Part shown: piece by piece, positions 1 through 11,615 of the stretch
Layout of the letters: every line of letters starts with the position of its first letter
How positions within the stretch are numbered: the first letter of the stretch is position 1
NCBI GenBank assembly: GCA_002271215.1
Contig: CP018628.1
Location: 3,968,001-4,032,000, forward strand
Length of the DNA stretch: 64,000 nt
From: Lelliottia jeotgali
GTDB lineage: Bacteria; Pseudomonadota; Gammaproteobacteria; Enterobacterales; Enterobacteriaceae
Direction: 5' to 3'
The notes under the pieces: model-generated
Seen by the model: the letters and a program-made list of their open reading frames with translations, nothing else
Database searches by the model: none
Told to the model about the DNA's origin: nothing
Translations under genes and position numbers: made by a program

Positions 1-330
1 GCCTGCCTGCGTTAAATATATGCCTAAGTAATTGAATACTTCAGGCATATCAGGTCGGATTGCCAACGCTTGTGAAAAATCATTTCGCGCTAGTGCCCTC
101 AGACCGAGACTATCATACAACACTCCGCGCTCATATAAAAGCTGTGCGCGTTCATCATCGGTTAAAGCCCGACTGGCAAGAATTTGTTCCATGCGTGCCA
201 GAATCACTTCCTGCTGCAAAGTCGGTTGCAATGGCACTGCGAGGACTTCGCTCTTACGCCAGGCAGAGTTGCTGCATCCTGCCAGCGTTAAAGCTGTCGC
301 AACGAAACACCAGCGCAAAAAAGGCTTCAT
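1..330 (-). CDS. nlpI: NlpI lipoprotein, N-terminal 110 residues (runs off the window)
   Basis: Outer-membrane lipoprotein with TPR repeats; in E. coli it is an adaptor that brings the peptidoglycan endopeptidase MepS to the protease Prc and scaffolds cell-wall hydrolases. The start codon lies at 328-330. The first 18 residues form a lipoprotein signal ending in a lipobox (LTLAGC), so Cys19 should be the lipidated residue. The visible part covers the helical N-terminal region and the start of the first TPR ([21 protein letters not shown]). It is transcribed in the same direction as pnp, just upstream, behind the pnp terminator hairpin. The C-terminal part lies outside the window, so integrity cannot be judged. 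Confidence 0.93.
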
Positions 331-406
331 TTCCCACTCCCGAAGACAACTATTGGATGAACGTCCTGTCCCCCGGCTGCTAACAAGGCGTCCTGCCTGA
401 TAATAC

Positions 407-428
407 GCCCTCCGCCAGAGCGGAGGGC
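407..428 (-). terminator. Hairpin after pnp
   Basis: A 9-bp perfect GC-rich stem (407-415 with 420-428) lies just past the pnp stop. The U-tract on the minus strand is poor, so it may act mainly as an mRNA 3' stabiliser and partial terminator between pnp and nlpI. Confidence 0.65.
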
Positions 429-438
429 AAATGCAACC

Positions 439-2574
439 TTACTCGCCTTGTTCTGCGGCCGGTGCTTCCGGCGCGGCAGCAGGCTGAGACTGCTCGGTTG
501 CTTCTTTAATGCTCAGACGGATACGGCCCTGGCGGTCAACTTCCAGAACTTTAACCGGTACTTCCTGGTTCATCTGCAGGTAATCGGTCACTTTCTCAAC
601 GCGCTTGTCAGCGATCTGAGAGATGTGAACCAGACCTTCTTTACCGCCACCGATGGCAACGAACGCGCCAAAGTCAACGATACGGGTCACTTTACCATTG
701 TAGATACGACCCACTTCGATTTCTGCAGTGATCTCTTCGATACGACGAATAGCGAATTTCGCTTTTTCACCGTCGGTCGCAGCGATCTTCACAGTACCGT
801 CATCTTCGATTTCGATGGTGGTGCCAGTTTCTTCGGTCAGAGCACGGATCACAGAACCGCCTTTACCGATCACGTCTTTGATCTTGTCCGGGCTGATCTT
901 GATAGTGTGGATACGCGGTGCGAACTGAGAAATATCGCCACGCGGTGCGTTAATCGCCTGCTCCATCACGCCCAGGATGTGCAGACGCGCACCTTTAGCC
1001 TGGTTCAGTGCAACCTGCATGATCTCTTTGGTGATGCCTTCAATTTTGATATCCATCTGCAGAGCAGAGATACCTTCGCGGGAACCCGCAACTTTGAAGT
1101 CCATATCACCCAGGTGATCTTCGTCGCCCAGGATGTCAGAAAGAACAACAAAGTTGTCGCCTTCTTTCACCAGGCCCATTGCGATACCCGCAACAGCGGC
1201 TTTGATTGGCACGCCTGCATCCATCAGGGCCAGAGAAGCGCCACAAACGGAAGCCATAGAAGAAGAACCGTTAGATTCGGTGATTTCAGAAACCACACGA
1301 ACGGTGTACGGGAATTTGTCAGCTTCCGGCATAACAGCCAGCACGCCGCGCTTCGCCAGACGACCGTGACCAATTTCACGACGCTTAGGTGAGCCAACCA
1401 TACCGGTTTCGCCTACGGAGTACGGAGGGAAGTTATAGTGGAACAGGAAGCTGTCAGTGCGCTCGCCCATCAGTTCGTCGATGTTCTGCGCGTCACGTGC
1501 GGTACCCAGAGTTGCTGTTACCAGCGCCTGAGTTTCGCCACGGGTGAACAGTGCGGAACCGTGAGTACGTGGCAGAACGCCAGTACGCACATCCAGACCA
1601 CGGATCATGTCTTTTTCACGGCCATCGATACGCGGTTCGCCAGCCAGAACGCGGCTACGTACGGCATTTTTCTCGATAGCGTGCAGGATTTCGCTCAGCT
1701 CGTTTGCATCCAGGGATTCATCTTCTGCAACCAGCGTAGCGATGGTTTCAGATTTGATGACATCAATCTGAGCGTAACGCTCTTGTTTGTCAGTGATGCG
1801 GTATGCGTCGCTCAGACGAGCTTCTGCCAGGGCAGCAACGCGCGCGTTCAGCGCTTCGTTCACGGCTTCTGGCTGCCAGTCCCAACGTGGTTTACCGGCT
1901 TCTTTCACCAGGTCGTTGATGTTCTGGATAACAATCTGCTGCTGTTCGTGGCCAAACACCACAGCGCCCAGCATCTGGTCTTCGCTCAGCAGTTCAGCTT
2001 CGGATTCAACCATCAGTACTGCAGCTTCGGTACCGGCAACAACCAGATCCAGCTTACTTTCTTTCAGCTCATCCTGAGTCGGGTTCAGTACATACTGGTC
2101 GTTGATGTAACCCACACGAGCAGAACCGATAGGACCGTTGAATGGAATGCCTGACAGGGACAGTGCAGCGGATGCACCGATCATCGCAACGATATCCGGG
2201 TTAACCTGTGGGTTAACGGAAACAACGGTCGCGATAACCTGAACTTCGTTAACGAAGCCTTCCGGGAACAGCGGACGAACCGGGCGGTCAATCAGACGCG
2301 CAATCAGGGTTTCGCCTTCGCTTGGACGGCCTTCACGACGGAAGAAGCCACCAGGGATTTTACCAGCAGCGTAGGTACGCTCCTGATAGTTAACGGTCAG
2401 AGGGAAGAAGTCCTGACCTGGTTTTGCTTTTTTCTGGCCAACAACGGTCACGAATACAGCAGTGTCATCCATGCTTACCATAACGGCAGCAGTAGCCTGA
2501 CGTGCCATCATGCCGGTTTCCAGCGTGACGGTATGCTGACCATACTGGAATTTACGAACGATCGGATTCAGCAA
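439..2574 (-). CDS. pnp: Polynucleotide phosphorylase
   Basis: 3'-5' phosphorolytic exoribonuclease, a trimer and degradosome component bound to RNase E, acting in mRNA decay. The 711-residue product matches the E. coli length exactly. Order: RNase PH domain 1, helical linker, RNase PH domain 2 (about 312-541), KH domain with IGKGGSVIR (about 555-610) and S1 domain (about 622-690), then an Ala/Pro-rich tail. I chose the TTG start at 2572-2574 because it gives [11 protein letters not shown] directly after an AAAGGA ribosome site and gives the family length; an upstream in-frame start would add 11 unrelated residues. The leader has two hairpins consistent with the RNase III/PNPase autoregulation known in E. 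coli. Confidence 0.98.
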   Translation of the reverse strand: MLNPIVRKFQYGQHTVTLETGMMARQATAAVMVSMDDTAVFVTVVGQKKAKPGQDFFPLTVNYQERTYAAGKIPGGFFRREGRPSEGETLIARLIDRPVRPLFPEGFVNEVQVIATVVSVNPQVNPDIVAMIGASAALSLSGIPFNGPIGSARVGYINDQYVLNPTQDELKESKLDLVVAGTEAAVLMVESEAELLSEDQMLGAVVFGHEQQQIVIQNINDLVKEAGKPRWDWQPEAVNEALNARVAALAEARLSDAYRITDKQERYAQIDVIKSETIATLVAEDESLDANELSEILHAIEKNAVRSRVLAGEPRIDGREKDMIRGLDVRTGVLPRTHGSALFTRGETQALVTATLGTARDAQNIDELMGERTDSFLFHYNFPPYSVGETGMVGSPKRREIGHGRLAKRGVLAVMPEADKFPYTVRVVSEITESNGSSSMASVCGASLALMDAGVPIKAAVAGIAMGLVKEGDNFVVLSDILGDEDHLGDMDFKVAGSREGISALQMDIKIEGITKEIMQVALNQAKGARLHILGVMEQAINAPRGDISQFAPRIHTIKISPDKIKDVIGKGGSVIRALTEETGTTIEIEDDGTVKIAATDGEKAKFAIRRIEEITAEIEVGRIYNGKVTRIVDFGAFVAIGGGKEGLVHISQIADKRVEKVTDYLQMNQEVPVKVLEVDRQGRIRLSIKEATEQSQPAAAPEAPAAEQGE

Positions 2575-2700
2575 AGTTCTGTCCTTTCTTAATGAATGAC
2601 AGCACACCCACGGTGTGCTGTCGATTTAACCCGACCTTCTTCGCATCCTCGCGACTAATGACAACCGACACCCTCATGGGTGAAGCCTCTCATTAGCCGC
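2575..2700 (-). promoter_or_regulatory. pnp mRNA leader with two stem-loops
   Basis: Two hairpins precede the start codon. The proximal one is an 11-bp perfect stem (2598-2608 with 2612-2622) with a 3-nt loop. The distal one is closed by CTAATGA/TCATTAG (2655-2661 with 2690-2696) around an inner CACCC/GGGTG stem. In E. coli RNase III cuts a leader stem, after which PNPase degrades the duplex and represses its own translation. The structure is seen here; the mechanism is carried over from E. coli. The E. coli antisense RNA SraG also maps to this interval, but I could not define it here. Confidence 0.75.
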
Positions 2701-2772
2701 GCGAACCTCTGCAATGAAGATCATTTATAGCAACAATACAATAGTTTCCAGTGAATTGCTGCCGTCTGGTTG

Positions 2773-2799
2773 AAAAAAGGGGCCATTAGGCCCCTTTTT
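2773..2799. terminator. rpsO terminator
   Basis: A symmetrical hairpin (GGGGCC, ATTA loop, GGCCCC) is flanked by A and T runs on both sides, giving a good intrinsic terminator in the rpsO direction. In E. coli read-through from rpsO into pnp is partial. Confidence 0.85.
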
Positions 2800-2815
2800 C
2801 TGAAACTCGCAAGAC

Positions 2816-3130
<315 letters not shown>

Positions 3131-3192
3131 TCAGCAACCCCAGTTTACGCCTCGCAGATTGTTAAACAATTAGCCAGGCGTTAAGCGGCGAT

Positions 3193-3221
3193 ATTCTACC
3201 CGTCTCCCCTGCTTATCGCAA
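3193..3221 (-). promoter_or_regulatory. rpsO sigma70 promoter
   Basis: On the minus strand, TTGCGA (3216-3221) and TAGAAT (3193-3198) are separated by 17 bp, about 110 bp upstream of the rpsO start codon. It lies in the gap after truB. Confidence 0.8.
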
Positions 3222-3235
3222 GGCAAGTAAATGCC

Positions 3236-4180
3236 TTAAACCGGATATTCAACCACCAGGCGACGCGGTGCGACGCGGCCTTCGTCGTCGATTTCACCCA
3301 TTCCGATGAACTTGTTTTCTTCGCCTTCCGTCACACGAACCAGCCCGGTATGCGGGGTATCTGTCGTGCGAACCGGGTTACCGTTTTTAAAGTAAACGGA
3401 TGACGTCAGGGGCAAATTCACGATCGGGAAATCAGAGGCCGGACTGTCCATCGGCATCAGCAGCGGATCGAGCAAATCAGCCGGGGAGATCCCCTGCTCT
3501 TCTGCCTGTTCGACCAGCGCACGAAGATGCTCAAGCGTCACCATACGTTCAACCGGATATTTACTGACCGCGAGACGACGCAGATAAATCACGTGCGCGC
3601 CACAGCCCAGCTTTTCACCGAGATCGTCAATGATAGTGCGAATATAGGTGCCTTTCGAACAGTGAACTTCCAGCTCCAGTTCGTCACCTTCATGGCGAAT
3701 AAACAGCAGCTCGTAAACAGTAATCGGGCGTGCTTCACGCGGGACTTCAATCCCCTGTCGTGCATATTCGTACAGCTTCTTACCCTGATACTTCAGCGCC
3801 GAATACATGGATGGCACCTGTTGGGTATCACCACGGAAGCTTTCAAGCGCCGCCTGAAGCTGTTCTTCACTGAAGGTCACCGGACGCTCTTCGACAACTT
3901 GACCATCCGCATCGGAAGTATCCGTGCGCTGGCCAAGTTTAGCGATCACACGATAACGCTTATCGGAATCGAGCAGGTACTGAGAAAACTTGGTTGCCTC
4001 ACCCAGGCAAACCGGCAGCATACCGGTCGCCAGTGGGTCTAGCGCACCGGTATGACCGGCGCGGTTGGCATTATAAATGCGTTTTACTTTTTGCAGCACG
4101 TCGTTGCTGGATGCACCTTGTGGTTTATCCAGCAACAGCACGCCGTGCACGTCGCGACCGCGACGACGAGGACGACTCAT
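3236..4180 (-). CDS. truB: tRNA pseudouridine-55 synthase
   Basis: Makes pseudouridine at position 55 in the T-loop of all elongator tRNAs; also an RNA chaperone. The 314 residues match E. coli. The catalytic aspartate is Asp48 in [12 protein letters not shown], and the C-terminal third holds the PUA-like RNA-binding domain. Its ATG shares bases with the rbfA stop in an ATGA-type overlap (4178-4182), so translation is probably coupled. It lies in the rimP-nusA-infB-rbfA-truB operon, in the usual order. Confidence 0.98.
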   Translation of the reverse strand: MSRPRRRGRDVHGVLLLDKPQGASSNDVLQKVKRIYNANRAGHTGALDPLATGMLPVCLGEATKFSQYLLDSDKRYRVIAKLGQRTDTSDADGQVVEERPVTFSEEQLQAALESFRGDTQQVPSMYSALKYQGKKLYEYARQGIEVPREARPITVYELLFIRHEGDELELEVHCSKGTYIRTIIDDLGEKLGCGAHVIYLRRLAVSKYPVERMVTLEHLRALVEQAEEQGISPADLLDPLLMPMDSPASDFPIVNLPLTSSVYFKNGNPVRTTDTPHTGLVRVTEGEENKFIGMGEIDDEGRVAPRRLVVEYPV

Positions 4181-4584
4181 CAGTCCTCCTTGCTGTCTTC
4201 TTCCGGGTTCACACGACGCTCATCGTCATGTTTAACCACGCTGGTCACCAGGTTGGACATCCGCATACCTTCTACCAGTGAGTTATCGTAGAAGAAGGTC
4301 AGCTCAGGCACGATGCGCAGACGCATGGCTTTGCCAAGCAAAGAACGAATGAAACCAGAGGCTTCCTGCAATGCTTTAATGCCGTTTTTAACAGCGGCTT
4401 CGTCTTTATCGTTCAGGAATGTGACGAACACTTTGGCATACGCCAGATCACGGGACATCTCAACACCCGAAACGGTGGTCATCATGCCCACGCGTGGGTC
4501 TTTAATTTCACGTTGCAGGATGAGAGCGATTTCTTTCTGCATCTCCTGAGCCACGCGCTGTGGGCGACCAAATTCTTTCGCCAT
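4180..4584 (-). CDS. rbfA: Ribosome-binding factor A
   Basis: 30S maturation factor with a KH-like fold that binds helix 1 of 16S rRNA; needed for cold adaptation in E. coli. It encodes 134 residues, starting [20 protein letters not shown], and ends in an acidic tail (NPEEDSKED). I chose the start at 4582-4584 because it follows a TGGAG ribosome site and matches the family N-terminus; a longer in-frame reading would run backwards through the hairpin at 4601-4625. The 3' end overlaps truB by three bases. Confidence 0.97.
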   Translation of the reverse strand: MAKEFGRPQRVAQEMQKEIALILQREIKDPRVGMMTTVSGVEMSRDLAYAKVFVTFLNDKDEAAVKNGIKALQEASGFIRSLLGKAMRLRIVPELTFFYDNSLVEGMRMSNLVTSVVKHDDERRVNPEEDSKED

Positions 4585-4600
4585 AATAAATTCTCCAGAC

Positions 4601-4625
4601 AAAAAAGGGGCCATAAGCCCCTTTT
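4601..4625 (-). terminator. Hairpin with U-tract directly upstream of rbfA
   Basis: On the minus strand, AAAAGGGGC, a short loop and GCCCC are followed by six T residues, ending only about 16 nt before the rbfA start codon. It has the form of an intrinsic terminator or attenuator inside the operon between infB and rbfA. Confidence 0.7.
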
Positions 4626-4633
4626 GATATTTC

Positions 4634-4665
4634 ATGCCGGATGGCGCTTCGCTTACCCGGCTTAC
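4634..4665. repeat. REP element
   Basis: A palindromic REP unit (ATGCCGGATGGCG ... ACCCGGC) lies in the infB-rbfA gap beside the hairpin. It resembles the units at 11417, 47241 and 52390. Confidence 0.75.
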
Positions 4666-4688
4666 AATTTTTTTAATCCGCTGAGGGA

Positions 4689-7382
4689 TTAAGCGATGCT
4701 ACGCTGGATTTCGATGATTTCGAACACTTCGATCATATCGCCAACGCGAACGTCGTTGTAGTTCTTAACGCCGATACCACATTCCATGCCGTTACGGACT
4801 TCGTTAACGTCATCTTTGAAGCGGCGCAGGGATTCCAGCTCGCCTTCATAGATAACCACGTTGTCACGCAGAACGCGGATTGGGTTGTGACGTTTGATGA
4901 GACCTTCCGTCACCATACAACCTGCGATCGCACCGAATTTCGGTGATTTGAACACGTCACGAACTTCAGCCAGACCGATGATCTGCTGTTTCAGTTCTGG
5001 AGACAGCATGCCGCTCATCGCTGCTTTCACTTCGTCGATCAGATGATAGATGACGGAGTAGTAACGCAGATCCAGGCTTTCAGAATCGATAACTTTACGC
5101 GCAGAAGCATCAGCACGGACGTTGAAGCCAACCAGAATCGCGTTGGACGCCGCTGCCAGGGTTGCGTCGGTTTCGGTGATACCACCGACACCAGAACCGA
5201 TGATCTTCACTTTCACTTCGTCGGTAGACAGTTTCAGTAAAGAGTCGGAGATTGCTTCCACAGAACCCTGAACGTCAGCTTTCAGTACGACGTTCACTTC
5301 GTGAACTTCGCCTTCAGTCATGTTAGCGAACATGTTCTCGAGTTTAGATTTCTGCTGACGAGCCAGTTTAACTTCACGGAATTTGCCCTGACGATACAGT
5401 GCAACTTCACGCGCTTTCTTCTCGTCACGAACAACGGTGACTTCATCACCGGCAGCCGGAACACCGGACAGACCCAGGATTTCCACTGGAATAGATGGAC
5501 CTGCTTCCAGAACTTCCTGACCCAGTTCGTTGCGCATTGCACGAACGCGACCGTATTCGAAGCCACACAGTACGATATCGCCTTTGTTCAGGGTACCTTC
5601 ACGGACCAGAACAGTCGCTACCGGACCACGACCTTTATCGAGGAAGGATTCGATTACCGCACCGCTTGCCATGCCTTTACGAACGGCTTTCAGTTCCAGA
5701 ACTTCAGCCTGCAGCAGGATAGCGTTCAGCAGGTCATCAATACCGGTACCTGCTTTCGCAGAAACTGGGATGAACTGAGACTCACCGCCCCACTCTTCCG
5801 GCATAACGCCGTACTGAGACAGTTCGTTTTTAACGCGATCCATGTCAGCTTCTGGCTTATCGATCTTGTTCACAGCAACAACCACCGGCACCTGCGCCGC
5901 TTTCGCGTGCTGGATAGCTTCGATTGTCTGTGGCATCACGCCATCGTCTGCTGCAACAACCAGAACAACGATATCCGTTGCCTGAGCACCACGAGCACGC
6001 ATAGAGGTAAACGCGGCGTGACCCGGGGTATCCAGGAAGGTGATCATACCGTTGTCAGTTTCAACGTGGTATGCACCGATGTGCTGAGTAATGCCGCCCG
6101 CTTCGCCAGAGGCCACTTTCGTTGAACGAATGTAGTCCAGCAGAGAGGTTTTACCGTGGTCAACGTGACCCATGATGGTCACAACTGGAGCGCGGGATTC
6201 TGCCGCTGCGCCAGTATCACGGTCGCTCATGACCGCTTCTTCCAGTTCGTTTTCACGACGCAGGATAACTTTGTGGCCCATTTCTTCAGCAACCAGCTGA
6301 GCAGTTTCCTGATCGATAACCTGGTTGATGGTCGCCATTGCGCCCAGTTTCATCATCGCTTTGATGACCTGAGAGCCTTTAACAGCCATTTTGTTCGCCA
6401 GGTCACCCACGGTGATGGTTTCGCCAATCACAACGTCGCGGTTAACGGCCTGAGCAGGTTTCTGGAAGCCCTGCTGTAAAGAGGAACCTTTACGCTTGCC
6501 ACCTTTACCACCGCGACCGGCGGCACGCGCTTCTTCACGGTCAGCTTTGGTTTCAGAGTGCTTATTGCCTTTCTTCTGAGGACGCGCTGCTTTTGTCGTG
6601 CGAGTACGGCCACGGCCGCCTTCGACTTCGCGGTCATTCTCATCTTCGGCCTGGCGAGCATGCTGAGAAGTGGTGACGTGATAATCGCTCTTATCCTCTT
6701 CACCTTTCTCTTTTTCTTGCTCTGCCCAAACACCAGCATTTTCTTCCGCCATACGACGAGCTTCTTCAGCTACGCGACGCGCATCTTCTTCAAGCTTACG
6801 GCGCGCTTCTTCTTCCGCTTTACGCTTCAGATCTGCTGCTTCATTTTCACGACGGGCTTTTTCTGCCTGGGCGGTTTTGGTCATATCGTCAGTCTGTTGA
6901 TTGCTCACTTTGTCTTTTTCCGCAGCGTCACGCTTTGCTTTATCACTGGCATCGCGTTTCGCTTTTTCTGCGGCCTCACGTTCAGCTTTTAATACTGCCT
7001 CACGCTTGGCTGTTTCTTCTGCCTCACGATGGGCCTGCTCTTCCGCTTCACGCTGCGCCTGCTCTTCCGCTGCAAGGCGCTCGGCCTCTTGCGGATCACG
7101 TTTTACAAAGGTGCGTGTCTTGCGGACTTCGATTTGTACCGATTTACTTTTTCCACCGGTACCAGGAACATTTAACGTGCTACGCGTTTTGCGCTGCAGC
7201 GTCAGTTTGTCAGGCGTTGAACCGTGTTCACGGTTCAGGTGCGCTAACAAGGTTTGTTTTTCTTGCGCAGTCACTGAGTCATCAGCCGCCTTTGGGATCC
7301 CTGCATCAGCAAATTGCTGTACCAGGCGGTCCACAGGGGTTTGAATCTCAGCAGCCAGCGATTTTACAGTTACATCAGTCAT
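4689..7382 (-). CDS. infB: Translation initiation factor IF-2
   Basis: GTPase that brings fMet-tRNA to the 30S subunit and promotes subunit joining. The 897 residues compare with 890 in E. coli. Order: IF2 N-terminal domain (1-50), a long charged Ala/Glu/Arg/Lys-rich linker (about 100-330), G domain with GHVDHGKT near residue 405, DTPGHAAF and NKID, then domains II-III and the C-terminal tRNA-binding domain. An in-frame GTG at 6906-6908 (residue 159, followed by SNQQ) matches the internal start of the short form IF2-2 in E. coli, with an ATG eight codons on for IF2-3. It is 24 bp downstream of nusA in the same operon. Confidence 0.98.
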   Translation of the reverse strand: MTDVTVKSLAAEIQTPVDRLVQQFADAGIPKAADDSVTAQEKQTLLAHLNREHGSTPDKLTLQRKTRSTLNVPGTGGKSKSVQIEVRKTRTFVKRDPQEAERLAAEEQAQREAEEQAHREAEETAKREAVLKAEREAAEKAKRDASDKAKRDAAEKDKVSNQQTDDMTKTAQAEKARRENEAADLKRKAEEEARRKLEEDARRVAEEARRMAEENAGVWAEQEKEKGEEDKSDYHVTTSQHARQAEDENDREVEGGRGRTRTTKAARPQKKGNKHSETKADREEARAAGRGGKGGKRKGSSLQQGFQKPAQAVNRDVVIGETITVGDLANKMAVKGSQVIKAMMKLGAMATINQVIDQETAQLVAEEMGHKVILRRENELEEAVMSDRDTGAAAESRAPVVTIMGHVDHGKTSLLDYIRSTKVASGEAGGITQHIGAYHVETDNGMITFLDTPGHAAFTSMRARGAQATDIVVLVVAADDGVMPQTIEAIQHAKAAQVPVVVAVNKIDKPEADMDRVKNELSQYGVMPEEWGGESQFIPVSAKAGTGIDDLLNAILLQAEVLELKAVRKGMASGAVIESFLDKGRGPVATVLVREGTLNKGDIVLCGFEYGRVRAMRNELGQEVLEAGPSIPVEILGLSGVPAAGDEVTVVRDEKKAREVALYRQGKFREVKLARQQKSKLENMFANMTEGEVHEVNVVLKADVQGSVEAISDSLLKLSTDEVKVKIIGSGVGGITETDATLAAASNAILVGFNVRADASARKVIDSESLDLRYYSVIYHLIDEVKAAMSGMLSPELKQQIIGLAEVRDVFKSPKFGAIAGCMVTEGLIKRHNPIRVLRDNVVIYEGELESLRRFKDDVNEVRNGMECGIGVKNYNDVRVGDMIEVFEIIEIQRSIA

Positions 7383-7406
7383 GCTGTTCCTTCCTGCTAC
7401 AGTTTA

Positions 7407-8894
7407 TTACGCTTCGTCGCCGAACCAGCAAATATTACGTGCGGCCATGATGAGTTCGCCGGCTTTCTCGTCGGTTAAACCTTCGATATCAGCCAGGTCA
7501 TCAACGCCTTGCTCAGCGAGATCTTCCAGCGTACAAACACCACGGGCAGCCAGCTTGAACGCAATCGCACGATCAAGACCTTCCAGATTCAGCAGGTCAT
7601 CAGCCGGCTTGTTATCGCCAAGGCTTTCTTCCTGAGCCAGCGCCAGGGTGGTCAGTGCGTTTTTAGCGCGTTCACGCAGGGCTTCAACGGTTGCTTCATC
7701 CAGACCGTCAATTTCCAGCAGTTCTTTCATTGGCACATAGGCCAGTTCTTCAAGCGAAGAGAAACCTTCTTCGACCAGAACAGTGGCGAAATCTTCGTCA
7801 ATGTCCAGGTACTTAGTAAAGTTATCGATCGCTGCATGGGCTTCAGCCTGATGCTTCGCCTGCAGGTCATCAACCGTCATGACGTTCAGATCCCAACCGC
7901 TCAGTTGAGAAGCCAGACGTACGTTCTGACCGTTACGACCGATAGCCTGTGCCAGATTACCCGCTTCAACGGCGATATCCATTGTGTGCTTATCTTCGTC
8001 CACGACGATAGAAGACACATCAGCCGGAGCCATCGCGTTGATCACGAACTGCGCCGGGTTATCGTCCCACAGAACGATATCGATGCGTTCGCCGCCCAGC
8101 TCAGTAGAAACGGCCTGGACACGTGCGCCACGCATACCAACGCAAGCACCAACAGGGTCGATACGCTTGTCGTTAGTTTTTACCGCGATCTTAGCGCGAG
8201 AACCCGGATCGCGGGCCGCTGCTTTGATCTCGATAACTTCTTCACCGATTTCTGGCACCTCAATGCGGAACAGTTCGATCAGCATCTCTGGCTTAGAGCG
8301 AGTGACGAACAGTTGCGCACCGCGCGCTTCTGGACGCACTGCGTACAGAACACCGCGGATACGGTCGCCAGGGCGGAAGTTTTCACGCGGCAGCATATCT
8401 TCACGCAGGATAACGGCTTCAGCATTGCTGCCCAAATCCAGCGCGATGTTGTCGCGGTTAACTTTCTTCACCACACCGGTGATGATTTCACCTTCGTGTT
8501 CGCGGAACTGATCAACCACCATCGCGCGCTCAGCTTCACGTACTTTCTGTACGATAACCTGCTTAGCGGTTTGGGTAGTGATACGGTCGAAGGTGACAGA
8601 TTCGATCTGATCTTCTACATATTCGCCAACGTTGAAGCTTTCGTCTTCATAACGAGCCGCTTCAAGCGTGATTTCTTTAGTCGGTTGGGTCACTTCTTCA
8701 ACAATCACCCAACGGCGGAAGGTATCGAAGTCACCACTTTTACGATCGATTTCTACGCGAACATCGATCTCTTGTTCGTATTTTTTCTTGGTTGCTGTCG
8801 CCAGTGCACTTTCCAGCGCTTCGAAAATCTTCTCACGCGGCAGTGATTTCTCATTTGAGACGGCTTCAACAACAGCCAAAATTTCTTTGTTCAT
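7407..8894 (-). CDS. nusA: Transcription termination/antitermination factor NusA
   Basis: RNA polymerase-associated factor controlling pausing, termination and antitermination. The 495 residues match E. coli. Domain order: N-terminal RNAP-binding domain (1-about 135), S1, two KH domains, and two acidic repeats (about 364-495) typical of gammaproteobacteria, which bind the alpha C-terminal domain and lambda N. It is flanked by rimP (28 bp) and infB (24 bp). Terminators between metY and rimP fit the known autoregulation of this operon by NusA. Confidence 0.98.
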   Translation of the reverse strand: MNKEILAVVEAVSNEKSLPREKIFEALESALATATKKKYEQEIDVRVEIDRKSGDFDTFRRWVIVEEVTQPTKEITLEAARYEDESFNVGEYVEDQIESVTFDRITTQTAKQVIVQKVREAERAMVVDQFREHEGEIITGVVKKVNRDNIALDLGSNAEAVILREDMLPRENFRPGDRIRGVLYAVRPEARGAQLFVTRSKPEMLIELFRIEVPEIGEEVIEIKAAARDPGSRAKIAVKTNDKRIDPVGACVGMRGARVQAVSTELGGERIDIVLWDDNPAQFVINAMAPADVSSIVVDEDKHTMDIAVEAGNLAQAIGRNGQNVRLASQLSGWDLNVMTVDDLQAKHQAEAHAAIDNFTKYLDIDEDFATVLVEEGFSSLEELAYVPMKELLEIDGLDEATVEALRERAKNALTTLALAQEESLGDNKPADDLLNLEGLDRAIAFKLAARGVCTLEDLAEQGVDDLADIEGLTDEKAGELIMAARNICWFGDEA

Positions 8895-8922
8895 CGCGGG
8901 CTTTTCACCTCAATCCAGACTG

Positions 8923-9375
8923 TTAAAAGTGGGGAACCAGGTTCGCCTTCTGGATATTACTCAGCGCGAACACTTCATCTTTGCCTTCGACTGTTACCGT
9001 GATCATCTCACCATCAACGGCCTTAATAATGCCCTGCCATTTACGGCGGTTTTGCACAGCCATTCGCAGGACAACAGTCACTTCTTCACCGAGATACTTC
9101 GTGTAATGCTCAGCGGTGAACATTGGACGATGGAGACCAGGCGAGGAAACTTCCAGGTTATAGGCAACAGTAATAGGATCTTCAACGTCAAGAACCGCAC
9201 TGACCTGGTGGCTGACATCAGCACAATCATCAACATTGATGCCATCTTCACTATCAATATAGATGCGCAGCGTGGATGTGCGGCTGCGAATAAATTCGAT
9301 GCCGACCAGTTCGTAGCCCAGTGCTTCCACCGGTGCCGTAATCATCTCTGTTAATTTTTGCTCTAATGTGGACAA
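8923..9375 (-). CDS. rimP: Ribosome maturation factor RimP
   Basis: Needed for 30S subunit assembly. The TTG start at 9373-9375 gives [19 protein letters not shown] and 150 residues, the E. coli length, behind a G-rich ribosome site (GGGGGTGG). Upstream in-frame TTG (9387) and GTG (9381) codons are possible but less likely. An N-terminal alpha/beta domain is followed by an SH3-like C-terminal domain (from about 85). It is the first protein gene after metY, downstream of the leader terminators. Confidence 0.95.
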   Translation of the reverse strand: MSTLEQKLTEMITAPVEALGYELVGIEFIRSRTSTLRIYIDSEDGINVDDCADVSHQVSAVLDVEDPITVAYNLEVSSPGLHRPMFTAEHYTKYLGEEVTVVLRMAVQNRRKWQGIIKAVDGEMITVTVEGKDEVFALSNIQKANLVPHF

Positions 9376-9392
9376 GCCCACCCCCAAGACAT

Positions 9393-9412
9393 AAAAAAAG
9401 GGCCTAAAGCCC
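9393..9412 (-). terminator. Leader terminator proximal to rimP
   Basis: A short GGGC/GCCC stem on the minus strand is followed by seven T residues, just upstream of the rimP start. It is weaker than the partner at 9435-9456. Such leader terminators upstream of nusA are the sites of operon read-through control in E. coli. Confidence 0.65.
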
Positions 9413-9434
9413 AGTTATTCTGTAGTCAGATAAC

Positions 9435-9456
9435 AAAAAACCCCGATAAATCGGGG
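9435..9456 (-). terminator. Main terminator between metY and rimP
   Basis: A CCCCGA/TCGGGG stem with a 4-nt loop is followed on the minus strand by six T residues. Another GCCGC/GCGGC hairpin sits nearer the tRNA (9479-9492). Together they separate the tRNA from the protein genes. Confidence 0.85.
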
Positions 9457-9582
9457 CTTTAGATAACTGAACCCTATAGCCGCAACTGCGGCCTGGAGCA
9501 CTTTCTGAAAGAATTTTTTCAAATCCAGCTACGAAAGCTCTGAGCCTTCACAGTATATTTGAAAAAGAACTTTATAGGAAAG

Positions 9583-9659
<77 letters not shown>

Positions 9660-9717
9660 CCTGAAACGTGGCAAATTTTACTCGTTTTGGGTAAAAAATG
9701 CAAATAATGCTGGGATT

Positions 9718-9735
9718 TGGTACCGAGGACGGGAC
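9718..9735 (-). repeat. Partial copy of a tRNA-Leu 3' end in the metY leader
   Basis: An 18-bp stretch ending in the CCTCGGTACCA acceptor arm matches the 3' end of the leuU tRNA at 11519-11536 at 17 of 18 positions. It lies about 10 bp downstream of the predicted metY transcription start, so it should be in the primary transcript. No other part of a tRNA is present. Confidence 0.8.
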
Positions 9736-9750
9736 GTAAAATCTGCAAGC

Positions 9751-9780
9751 ATTATATTGGTTAGTGCATTCGGCTGTCAA
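9751..9780 (-). promoter_or_regulatory. Consensus sigma70 promoter of the metY-rimP-nusA-infB operon
   Basis: Minus-strand TTGACA (9775-9780) and TATAAT (9751-9756) are both perfect, with an 18-bp spacer. It lies about 90 bp upstream of the initiator tRNA. The 9660-10000 gap otherwise holds the tRNA-Leu fragment and the argG control region. Confidence 0.93.
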
Positions 9781-9913
9781 CCCTGGTTTCCATGCGCTAC
9801 GCTGAATAGCGTTAAATGTTTGTGTGTCTTTGTCGTCTCACTCCGCAACGGGCAGCAGCAAAGGAATTTTTACAAAATATGCACGAATCCCTTCCGGTCA
9901 TCGACAAAAGATG

Positions 9914-11347
<1,434 letters not shown>

Positions 11348-11364
11348 TCGTTCAGAAGAAATGC

Positions 11365-11390
11365 AAAAGGCGCCTGATGGCGCCTTTTTT
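11365..11390 (+). terminator. argG terminator
   Basis: AAAAGGCGCC, a short loop and GGCGCC are followed by six T residues, 17 bp after the argG stop. Confidence 0.92.
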
Positions 11391-11416
11391 GTTGTCTGTT
11401 GCAGTTTGCAGTCATC

Positions 11417-11450
11417 GTAGGCCCGGTGGCGCTGCGCTTACCGGGCCTAC
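11417..11450. repeat. REP element
   Basis: A single palindromic unit reads GTAGGCCCGGTGGCG ... TACCGGGCCTAC, between argG and leuU. It has the same core as the second units at 47289 and 52434. Confidence 0.85.
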
Positions 11451-11518
11451 TAAAACACTAAAAGCAAAAGATACAGACGAAAAAAAAGACGTCTTTCGAC
11501 GTCTTTCTTCTGGAATAT

Positions 11519-11605
11519 TGGTACCGAGGATGGGACTCGAACCCACAAGCCCGTTAGGGCACTACCACCTCAAGGTAGCGTGTCTACCAATTCCACCACC
11601 TCGGT
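11519..11605 (-). tRNA. leuU: tRNA-Leu (GAG)
   Basis: An 87-nt class II tRNA with a long variable arm. The 7-bp acceptor stem pairs ACCGAGG with CCTCGGT, and CCA is encoded. Anticodon GAG lies within CTTGAGGTG. It follows secG by 10 bp on the same strand, as in E. coli, so it is probably processed from the secG transcript. Confidence 0.96.
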
Positions 11606-11615
11606 ACTGAAATAC

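Noticed and set aside
448..2154. Long plus-strand open frames opposite pnp
   Set aside because: Antisense shadows of a highly expressed gene; no start context and no recognisable domain.
6800..7100. Repetitive Ala/Glu/Lys/Arg codons resembling a tandem repeat
   Set aside because: This is the normal low-complexity charged linker of IF2, not a mobile or CRISPR-like repeat.
7509..8846. A 445-codon open frame on the plus strand opposite nusA
   Set aside because: Same composition as other antisense shadows (Asn/Gln/His/Phe-rich); nusA on the other strand explains all constraint.
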